A stretch of DNA of 15,617 nt, from the NCBI GenBank assembly GCA_964407285.1, contig CAYOVG010000152.1:1-15617 (forward strand), in the 5' to 3' direction. The translations under genes were made by a program, and so were the position numbers. Shown here piece after piece: positions 7,633 through 13,161 of this stretch; within the stretch, counting starts at the first letter, position 1; every line of letters begins with the position of its first letter. This DNA comes from CAYOVG01 sp964407285 (lineage in GTDB: Bacteria; Desulfobacterota; Syntrophobacteria; Syntrophobacterales; Syntrophobacteraceae). The notes under the pieces are model-generated. The model was not told the origin of the DNA. It worked only from the letters and a program-made list of their open reading frames with translations, and searched no databases.

Positions 7633-7676
7633 CCCGTTACCCGCATCCGCACCCCGTAACCCGGCGTAACCCGGTC
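7633..7676 (-). repeat. Degenerate heptamer copies, inverted orientation
   Basis: Units such as CCCGTTA, CCCGCAT, CCCGTAA and CCCGGCGTAA are the reverse complement of the TTRYGGG family. Together with 7493-7527 they form an imperfect inverted pair about 105 bases apart, between convergent genes. An 11-base direct repeat CCGCGTCGTTC (7529-7539 and 7677-7687) borders the inner and outer sides. Confidence 0.7.
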
Positions 7677-7691
7677 CCGCGTCGTTCGCTC

Positions 7692-8444
7692 CTATTCCTT
7701 TCTCAACTGCAGAATGCGGTCGGCGAGGGCGAAGACGGCCTGTGCGGCCTTGCTCTTGGGAGACTGCTTCACGAACGGGGCCTGCTCCCTGATGGCCTTA
7801 ACCACGGCGCCGTCCTGCGGAATGGTGCCCAGGTACTGAGTGTTGATCTTCAGGAACTGCCTGGCCACCCTGGACATCGTCTCGAACGTATGGCGGGCTT
7901 CCTGTTCGCTGCTGATGAGGTTGAGGATCAGGTGGAAGTGGTTGAGGCGGTAGTCCCGCGCAAGGACTTTGATGAGCGCATAGGCGTCGGTCATGGACGT
8001 GGGGTCGGGGGTGAGGACCACCATGCTGTGTTGCGCGAAGTTGTTGAACCACAGGACCGACTGGCCGATGCCGGCAGCCGTATCCATTATGACGAAGTCG
8101 AAAAACTCCATGACGGACGTCAGGATGTTGCCGAGTTGCGACTGCTCGTCGGGCCCCAGGTTCACCAACTCGGGCACTCCCGAACTGGCCGGAAGGATGC
8201 CGAGATTCGGCTCCACGTAGACCACCGGGTCCAGCAGGTCGCCGCCGCCCTGCAACACGTCCCGAATGCTCGTTTGCACTTCGAGTCCGAGCAGGACATC
8301 CACGTTCGCAAGGCCAAGGTCTCCGTCGACCACCAGTACGCGATGTCCCTTTTCAGCCAGTGCAAACGAGAGGTTCACCGCCACACTCGTCTTTCCGACG
8401 CCACCCTTACCGCTGGTAATGCAAATCTTGACAGGGCTGACCAT
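7692..8444 (-). CDS. MinD/ParA-family ATPase, FlhG-like
   Basis: This deviant Walker-A ATPase belongs to the group that positions cell structures. The 250-residue product has SGKGGVGKTS (11-20), VVDGDLGLANVDVLLGL (38-54) with D40, IMDTAAGIGQS (119-129) with D121, and TPDPTSMTDAYALIKVL, a pattern typical of FlhG/FleN and related deltaproteobacterial proteins. The N-terminal glutamine-containing helix by which FlhG activates FlhF is absent, and no MinD-type amphipathic C-terminal helix is visible. No flagellar or min genes are nearby, so the cargo is unknown. It lies 62 bases downstream of the diguanylate cyclase gene on the same strand, which suggests linkage to cyclic-di-GMP signalling. The ribosome-binding site AAGGGAG is very close to the ATG. 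Confidence 0.88.
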   Translation of the reverse strand: MVSPVKICITSGKGGVGKTSVAVNLSFALAEKGHRVLVVDGDLGLANVDVLLGLEVQTSIRDVLQGGGDLLDPVVYVEPNLGILPASSGVPELVNLGPDEQSQLGNILTSVMEFFDFVIMDTAAGIGQSVLWFNNFAQHSMVVLTPDPTSMTDAYALIKVLARDYRLNHFHLILNLISSEQEARHTFETMSRVARQFLKINTQYLGTIPQDGAVVKAIREQAPFVKQSPKSKAAQAVFALADRILQLRKE

Positions 8445-8506
8445 AGCTCCCTTTTATTCCCCGGCTTTCTCGACAGATCTGTTTCGTAGCCATCAACGTA
8501 TCTCGA

Positions 8507-9226
8507 TCAGGTCTTGGGCCAGCGGCCTATGAACAGGGCCGCTCTTTCCTCGCGCGTAACCTGGCTCGGCACATGAGCCAGTTTGCTCTCCTCGTAACAG
8601 ACGCAGTTGCGGCCTTTTGCCTTGGCGTCCCTGAGAAACCGGTCCGCCTTCTTGATGAAGTCGTCGGCGGGAAGATTCTCCTTCGCCCCGTACACATCCA
8701 CTCCGAAACTGGCCGTCACGGTGACCGAATGACCATCCAGCAGCACCGGAACGGCGGACAGGGAGGCCCTCAACCGCTCGGCCGCGGCAACCGCCTGCCC
8801 CAGCCGGATGCCCGGAAGGATTATGGCAAACTCCTCCCCGCCGTAGCGGCAGGGAATATCGATGCGCCTCAAGTTGTCCTTCCACACCTTCCCGGCCCAG
8901 GTCAGGACCCGGTTTCCGGCTTGGTGGCCGTAGGTGTCGTTGACGCTTTTGAAGCGATCGAGATCGATCATGATGAGTCCCGTGGGCAGGCCGGTGCGGC
9001 GGGTCCGCTCCATTTCCTTCTCCAGGGCCGCGATGAAATAGCGAAAGTTATAGAGCCCGGTAAGAGGATCGGTTTGAGACAATTCGGCCAAGGCTCTGCA
9101 TTCCTCCCGCAGCCGTTCGATTTCGGCAATATACGGGCAGCGCTCGGCTCCCAGGGGGCATGATTCTCCCGAACTCCGACCTTGATCCAACGAGGTCCCC
9201 TCCCCAACGATCATAATTGATCTCAC
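8507..9226 (-). CDS. Diguanylate cyclase (GGDEF domain)
   Basis: The 239-residue protein should make cyclic di-GMP from two GTP. The GGDEF domain starts at DPLTGLYNFRYF (53-64). It has IDLDRFKSVNDTYGH (87-101), the active-site signature GGEEF (129-133) and the inhibitory RxxD site (RRID, 120-123) five residues upstream, so it looks active and product-inhibited. The N terminus is short, with two cysteines in SCPLGAERCPY (22-32) and a helix that may mediate dimerisation; no membrane segment or known sensor is seen. The start is uncertain: GTG 9226, ATG 9214 with weak GTGAG, or TTG 9190, which has the best ribosome-binding site (GGGGAGGGG) six bases upstream. It is probably cotranscribed with the FlhG-like gene. 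Confidence 0.92.
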   Translation of the reverse strand: MRSIMIVGEGTSLDQGRSSGESCPLGAERCPYIAEIERLREECRALAELSQTDPLTGLYNFRYFIAALEKEMERTRRTGLPTGLIMIDLDRFKSVNDTYGHQAGNRVLTWAGKVWKDNLRRIDIPCRYGGEEFAIILPGIRLGQAVAAAERLRASLSAVPVLLDGHSVTVTASFGVDVYGAKENLPADDFIKKADRFLRDAKAKGRNCVCYEESKLAHVPSQVTREERAALFIGRWPKT

Positions 9227-9337
9227 TTCATGATTTATCGAAATTATACTAATGGAAATGGCGGCGTTTTTCCACTTATTTTTCCCTCCGGCGCCCGGAG
9301 ACGCCCGTTTATCGCGCGCGCCGCGAGCTACTTTGAT

Positions 9338-9366
9338 TTGACCTCGAAACGCATTGATTATATAAG
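9338..9366 (+). promoter_or_regulatory. Sigma-70-type promoter for the reductase gene
   Basis: TTGACC (9338-9343) and TATAAG (9361-9366) are separated by 17 bases on the + strand, about 70 bases before ATG 9437. On the opposite strand a TATAAT (9243-9248) could be the -10 of the divergent cyclase gene, but no -35 matches it well. Confidence 0.75.
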
Positions 9367-9436
9367 TAATAACTGGTCTCGTAACCGCTTATGGATTATT
9401 GCCGGCACAGCACGAAAGAAAGAGGAGCAAACCCGT

Positions 9437-10384
9437 ATGAAGATAGGAATCATGGGGACTGGAGGGGTTGGAGGTTATTTTGGGGGTCTTCTGGCGAGAG
9501 CGGGCATGGATGTGCATTTCGTCGCCCGGGGCAAGCACCTCCAATCCATTCAGGAAGAGGGACTTCAGGTGGTTTCCAACCAGGGTAGTTTTCGGGTTAT
9601 GATCCATGCCACCCCGGACCCCTTTGAAATCGGGACCGCGGACCTTCTCCTGTTCTGCGTCAAGTCGTTCGACACGGAAGATTCCGCCCGGTTGATCACC
9701 CCCATGGTCGAGGACGGCACCACCATTCTCACGCTGCAAAACGGGATCGACAATGTCGATAAGCTGAGCGAGGTGTTCGGCCCCGAGCGGGTGATGGGGG
9801 GAACGACCTATATCGAATCCACCATCGCGTCTCCGGGCATCGTCGCTCACTCGGGAAAGCCCGGCCGTATCGTGTACGGGGAGTTGTCGGGCGAGAAGAC
9901 GCCGCGGGCGGAGCGTATCCTGAAAGCCTTTCAAACCGCCGGAATCGATGCGGAGTTGTCCACCAATATTCAGGAAATTTTGTGGCTGAAGTTTCTTTTC
10001 ATCTGCGGCGTGCATGGGGTGAGCACATTGACCCGCTCCCCGCTCGGGCTCGTCCTCTCCTGCCCCGAAACCCGCGAGTTGCTGACGGGGGTTATGCAGG
10101 AGGTCATCGATCTGGCGACGAAGAGAGGGGTCCCCCTCAACAAGCACGCTCTTGCCGACGCCATCGCCCTGGCGGAATCCTACAACAAGAAATTCAAGTG
10201 CTCCATGCTCAAGGACCTGGAATGGAGGAGACCCCTGGAAATCGAGGCGCTCAACGGCATGGTGGTCAAGCTGGGGAAGGAGAGCGGGCTCGATACGCCG
10301 CTCAACGAGGCCATCTATGCGTGCCTCAAGCTCGAGAACCGCAGGATCATGAATCCTTTCTGGGCTAGTCAGCCGGACGTGTAA
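9437..10384 (+). CDS. Ketopantoate reductase family protein (PanE/ApbA-like)
   Basis: Members reduce 2-dehydropantoate to pantoate with NADPH for CoA synthesis. The 315-residue product has the N-terminal Rossmann motif GTGGVGGYFGG (7-17), LLFCVKSFDT (71-80), LQNGIDN (100-106) and the C-terminal SMLKDLEWRRPLEIEALNG (256-274). The likely catalytic lysine is K185 in WLKFLFICGVHGVSTL. The asparagine found four residues later in E. coli PanE is replaced by isoleucine, as in a broader subgroup whose substrate is often unproven, so I withhold the symbol panE. ATG 9437 has GAGGAG nine bases upstream; the frame is open to 9230, but that N-terminal stretch overlaps the promoter and precedes the Rossmann start. 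Confidence 0.88.
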   Translation: MKIGIMGTGGVGGYFGGLLARAGMDVHFVARGKHLQSIQEEGLQVVSNQGSFRVMIHATPDPFEIGTADLLLFCVKSFDTEDSARLITPMVEDGTTILTLQNGIDNVDKLSEVFGPERVMGGTTYIESTIASPGIVAHSGKPGRIVYGELSGEKTPRAERILKAFQTAGIDAELSTNIQEILWLKFLFICGVHGVSTLTRSPLGLVLSCPETRELLTGVMQEVIDLATKRGVPLNKHALADAIALAESYNKKFKCSMLKDLEWRRPLEIEALNGMVVKLGKESGLDTPLNEAIYACLKLENRRIMNPFWASQPDV

Positions 10385-10535
10385 CCCGCCGGGCGCCGGG
10401 TATCTTCCTCGGGAATGCCCGCCCCGCGTGAAGGCGGGCCGGAGAGCGGAGAACCGGTATCGTCGATGGCTTGGGGAGTGAGGGGGCGGGCGGTCGCCTT
10501 TGCGCTACAAATTTCACAATCTCGCGACACGTTCG

Positions 10536-10796
10536 TCACAAAGGATGCTTTACCATAGATTCAAGGGCGTTGCGGGACACGCGCCGGATGTCGGAAACAT
10601 CGCGTAAGGGAATGCTCCCCGGCAAGGGATTCCGGATGGGTTGAGAGATTGCAGGGCAAATCCGAGGAAATAATCTGCGTCGGGATCGTAGGGAATGACG
10701 ATGCTTCCGGCGAAACGACGGTTTCGTCCGAAATGCGGGATTGCGAGTTGGTGGCGGGTTGTTTGCCGAGAGTTGTTCAAGAAATCGAAATAACAA
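10536..10796 (-). pseudogene. Decayed inverted paralogue of the HMA-like gene
   Basis: On the minus strand, a frame reading GSIVIPYDPD matches GSIVILYDPD of the intact gene at 11206-11577. At DNA level, 18 bases are identical in inverted orientation (10693-10710 versus 11348-11365), and similarity continues on both sides. Downstream a different frame reads DVSDIRRVSRNALESMVK, which resembles DVSRAVTTDEYIKSA, so at least one frameshift is implied. No start codon with a ribosome-binding site and no conserved N-terminal HDIPGRLRVKIP segment is seen. I infer a broken duplicate; limits are approximate. Confidence 0.6.
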
Positions 10797-10809
10797 GGTG
10801 TTTTACTGG

Positions 10810-10827
10810 TTGTAACGAGATTGTAAC
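10810..10827 (+). promoter_or_regulatory. Pho-box-like direct repeat
   Basis: TTGTAAC occurs twice, at 10810-10816 and 10821-10827, an 11-base period. A weaker third copy, GCTTAAC, follows at 10832-10838 in the same phase. Seven-base direct repeats spaced 11 bases apart are the layout bound by PhoB/OmpR-family regulators. It lies just upstream of the decayed HMA-like copy and about 380 bases before the intact one. No experimental support. Confidence 0.4.
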
Positions 10828-11205
10828 ATTGGCTTAACGAAGATGAAACACCGGGATGTGATTCTAACGGCGGATTCAGAACGGGATCCGAACATCGAAC
10901 TAAAAAAGCAAAGTAATCATTAAAATCGTCAAGTAAATGGATAGTAAGTCCGTACCGCGGGTTTGCGCCCGGGCATCATGCCCGTGTAGCGGGCCTGCCG
11001 GCGAAAGCGGAGTTGCGCGCAAGGACGGACCGGTTCGCCCCGGGGCCGCAAACGCGCATCCGCGCAATGGAAAACGGGATTCGGGGTCCGGCTTTGCATG
11101 GAAAATGTGTTGGCTCCGCATCCCCCACGGGCCGATGATAGTTTTGCACGGATATACGAAGGTACTGAATTTCTTCTCAAGAGAGAAAGCACAGGAGAAA
11201 ATGGG

Positions 11206-11577
11206 ATGAGCTACTACGTACATGATATTCCGGGGAGACTGCGCGTTAAAATTCCCGCCGTCAAGGGGAACGCTCACCTTGCCGCCGAGGTTCTCGGTCT
11301 GCTCAAAACGCTTTGCGGCGTATCGTCCGTGACTCCCAGCACCATCACCGGAAGCATCGTCATTCTCTACGACCCCGACACGGTGAGTTCCGCCCGGATT
11401 TTGGACCTCCTGGTCCGTGAGGGTCATTTTGACGTTTCCAGGGCCGTGACGACCGACGAGTACATCAAGTCGGCTTTCGACAAGGCGGGCAAGGCCGTCA
11501 GCCGTGCGCTTCTGAACGTTTTCATGGAGAAGGCGTTCGAAGGGTCGGCGCTTTCGTACCTGACCGTCCTGATCTGA
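11206..11577 (+). CDS. HMA-like (HMA_2-type) small protein
   Basis: The 123-residue product begins YYVHDIPGRLRVKIP (3-17) and continues with a ferredoxin-like pattern ending in GSIVILYDPD (49-58), which fits the heavy-metal-associated domain 2 family. The CxxC metal-binding motif of classical HMA domains is absent; a single cysteine (C37) remains, so metal binding is doubtful. The C-terminal half (about 90-123, KAGKAVSRALLNVFMEKAFE) is amphipathic and typical of the family. ATG 11206 has AGGAG eight bases upstream; the frame is open further left without a better start. An inverted decayed paralogue lies about 400 bases upstream. The cellular role of these proteins is not known to me. Confidence 0.85.
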   Translation: MSYYVHDIPGRLRVKIPAVKGNAHLAAEVLGLLKTLCGVSSVTPSTITGSIVILYDPDTVSSARILDLLVREGHFDVSRAVTTDEYIKSAFDKAGKAVSRALLNVFMEKAFEGSALSYLTVLI

Positions 11578-11587
11578 AAAAAAGTTG

Positions 11588-11617
11588 TTGACAAAAGCCC
11601 GCTGCCTGGTGTAGAAA
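11588..11617 (+). promoter_or_regulatory. Promoter of the tRNA pair
   Basis: TTGACA (11588-11593) and TAGAAA (11612-11617) are separated by 18 bases and sit 33 bases before tRNA-Arg. It immediately follows the HMA-like stop codon. Confidence 0.8.
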
Positions 11618-11650
11618 TGAAATTCTTAAGACTGAGTGATTGGAATGCAG

Positions 11651-11727
11651 GCGCCCGTAGCTCAGTTGGATAGAGCGTCGGACTTCGAATCCGCAGGTCG
11701 CCCGTTCGAGTCGGGCCGGGCGTACCA
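11651..11727 (+). tRNA. tRNA-Arg (anticodon TCG)
   Basis: The 77 bases fold into a full cloverleaf: acceptor GCGCCCG/CGGGCGT, D arm GCTC/GAGC, anticodon loop CTTCGAA, and T arm GCCCG-TTCGAGT-CGGGC. The CCA end is encoded. The first anticodon-stem pair (T27, C43) is mismatched. Confidence 0.95.
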
Positions 11728-11757
11728 GGTGCTCAAGGAAGAAAAGAAGGCGCAAAG

Positions 11758-11830
11758 GGGCCGTTAGCTCAATAGGTAGAGCAGCTGACTCTTAATCAGG
11801 AGGTTCGGGGTTCGATTCCCTGACGGCCCA
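11758..11830 (+). tRNA. tRNA-Lys (anticodon CTT)
   Basis: The 73 bases fold into a cloverleaf: acceptor GGGCCGT/ACGGCCC, D arm GCTC/GAGC, anticodon loop CTCTTAA, T arm CGGGG-TTCGATT-CCCTG. CCA is not encoded (the sequence continues CTA), unlike the neighbouring tRNA-Arg. The 27-43 position is again a mismatch (G-G). Confidence 0.95.
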
Positions 11831-11843
11831 CTAGAAAAATCAA

Positions 11844-11876
11844 GGGGTTACGAGGATTTCTCGTAGCCCCTTTTTT
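11844..11876 (+). terminator. Rho-independent terminator after tRNA-Lys
   Basis: An 11-pair stem, GGGGTTACGAG (11844-11854) with CTCGTAGCCCC (11860-11870), has a five-base loop and one G-T pair, followed by six T. It ends the two-tRNA transcript. Confidence 0.92.
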
Positions 11877-12083
11877 GTTGGCGCGCACATAGCGCGCATG
11901 AATGCATTTTGAGCACTTTGATTCACGCCGGTGTGCATGACGAGAAAAAGGCATATCGCTCGGCCCCGCATCTCCTTATCGAAGAGTCCGATCCGGGCAC
12001 AGGCATGGAAGGGGGGCCGCCGACATGCAATCTTTCCCCATAGGGTCATTTCGGATTCTTGGATTTTCAACGGATTCAAGGAT

Positions 12084-12551
12084 ATGATCCCTTCGTTGAG
12101 CCCGCGCGAACTTGCCGAATTGCGCTCGTCCTTGCTCCAAAAGCAAGCCGAGCCCGCGGCCTCGCCGGAGGTAGAGCAAATTCCGGTGAGGGCGGGCTCC
12201 GAGGTCGTTGAGACCCGGCGCCAGCGGGCGAAGTGCTATCGGCTGGAAAAAGGCAAATGTGGAAAGAAGACGTGCAAGTGCGCCAAAGGTCAACTGCACG
12301 GACCCTACTGGTATGCCTACTACCGGGTAGACGGCCGCTTGAAGCGTGAGTATGTCGGCAAAGCGCCGCCCGGATTCCATCCGGCTGTAAAGCAGCGTTC
12401 TGAAAGGCTTCGGCAAAGAGCGGCGTTGGAGATAGCGGAAACGAGGAAAGCAATCGAGGAATCCAGGAAGCTGCGTTCAGAGGCGCGCTTATTGGTCGAC
12501 TCCGTCTCACCCACCGAGAGGGAAAGCCGTGGTCATTGCGTTGATCGATGA
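12084..12551 (+). CDS. DUF6788-type protein with CxxxxCxC motif
   Basis: The 155-residue product has a core KCYRLEKGKCGKKTCKCAKG (50-69) followed by HGPYWYAYYR and REYVGK (to about 93), which I recognise as the uncharacterised DUF6788 domain. Cysteines C51, C59, C64 and C66 could bind zinc. The C-terminal third is a charged helix. In other genomes the family is often seen near mobile elements (my recollection). The start is uncertain: ATG 12084 is the best in-frame methionine before the domain, with AAGGA too close to it; the frame is open to 11931 but that stretch looks non-coding. The stop overlaps the next gene by 23 bases, implying translational coupling. Confidence 0.75.
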   Translation: MIPSLSPRELAELRSSLLQKQAEPAASPEVEQIPVRAGSEVVETRRQRAKCYRLEKGKCGKKTCKCAKGQLHGPYWYAYYRVDGRLKREYVGKAPPGFHPAVKQRSERLRQRAALEIAETRKAIEESRKLRSEARLLVDSVSPTERESRGHCVDR

Positions 12552-13161
12552 GGTGCTTCGGAAACACAGTTTGTGGATCGAGGGGAAAAGCGGAGGGCGC
12601 AGGGCGATCCTTCGCGGTGTAAGACTCCATGGAGTGAAGCTTACCAGGGTCGATCTCCGAGAGATCGACCTGAGCAGATCCGATCTGAGCGGCTCGAGTC
12701 TTGCGGGCTCTTTGCTTGCGGAGGCCGTCCTTGTCGCATGCACGGTTTGCGGAGTCGATGCCGTCGGGGCGGACTTCAAGAGAGTCGATTTTCGGTATGC
12801 CGACCTAACCCGAGCCAACCTGCAAAGCCTCACGGCCGTCCTTCCTCGGCATGTTGAGATCCAGGAGGATGAGGTCGGGGCGGGGGAAGCGCTCAGAGTC
12901 CGAATACGCGCCATGTTGGTGCAGGTATTCCATCAATTCCATTCCGTCCGAAACCAGGCGCGGTTCCGCCTGCATCCCTGCCTCTGCAAAGGCCGAGCCG
13001 GCAAGCAAGCAGTCATCTTCGTCGTCATCGGCCATGAGCACGGACCCAAACCGGTTTTCCATCACCCATCACTCCTGCTGTCGCTTTGTTTCACCGGAAG
13101 ACTGACGATAAAGACAGCGCCTTGTCCCGGAGCACTTTGCGCTGTAATGTCGCCCCCGTGA
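12529..13161 (+). CDS. Pentapeptide-repeat protein, 3' end replaced
   Basis: The protein starts MVIALIDEVLRKHS and from residue 30 to 98 contains about 14 consecutive pentapeptides with Leu/Phe/Val at the centre (for example VDLRE, IDLSR, SDLSG, ADFKR, ADLTR), the right-handed beta-helix fold of pentapeptide-repeat proteins. GTG 12529 has GAGAGG seven bases upstream and overlaps the DUF6788 gene. After residue 98 the repeats stop abruptly: the remaining 112 residues to the stop at 13161 are simply the antisense of a response regulator and the end of its kinase gene. The true 3' end has therefore been lost, and the tail is probably meaningless. Function of the original protein is unknown. Confidence 0.65.
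   Translation: MVIALIDEVLRKHSLWIEGKSGGRRAILRGVRLHGVKLTRVDLREIDLSRSDLSGSSLAGSLLAEAVLVACTVCGVDAVGADFKRVDFRYADLTRANLQSLTAVLPRHVEIQEDEVGAGEALRVRIRAMLVQVFHQFHSVRNQARFRLHPCLCKGRAGKQAVIFVVIGHEHGPKPVFHHPSLLLSLCFTGRLTIKTAPCPGALCAVMSPP
12805..13062 (-). pseudogene. Truncated response regulator, Rcp1-like
   Basis: The 85-residue fragment has the receiver-domain acidic cluster ADDDEDD (11-17) and the phosphoacceptor D68 in ILLDLNMPRKDGREAL (65-80). After REAL the family sequence stops and a random QVGSG leads to a stop. The second half of the domain, with the conserved Thr/Ser and Lys, is missing, so signalling is unlikely. It starts at an ATG that overlaps the kinase stop as TGATG, with AGGAG nine bases upstream, so it was the kinase's partner. 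Small regulators of this type commonly pair with phytochrome-like kinases. Confidence 0.85.

Larger units (their letters stand above)
10385..11205. other. Gene-poor region between reductase and HMA-like gene
   Basis: This 820-base stretch has no intact gene. It holds a GCCCGCC/GGCGGGC stem with a nine-base loop at 10417-10439 (no T tract, so at best a weak terminator), an inverted decayed copy of the HMA-like gene (about 10536-10796), an 11-base-period direct repeat (10810-10827), an AT-rich tract (about 10898-10945) and a palindrome CGGGCAT-C-ATGCCCG (10970-10984). No clear sigma-70 promoter for the downstream gene was found. Confidence 0.6.

Noticed and set aside
9230..9436. N-terminal extension of the reductase
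   Set aside because: It spans the predicted promoter, and the Rossmann fold starts at ATG 9437 behind a good ribosome-binding site.
10417..10439. Terminator of the reductase gene
   Set aside because: A good GC stem is present, but there is no T tract, so it is described only as a hairpin.
10900..11427. Minus-strand frame opposite the HMA-like gene
   Set aside because: It is antisense; its resemblance to the plus-strand frame at 10649-10837 is explained by the inverted duplicate.
11831..12083. Missing 3' half of the response regulator beyond the accessory genes
   Set aside because: Translations of both strands show no receiver-domain sequence, so a simple insertion of just these genes is not supported.
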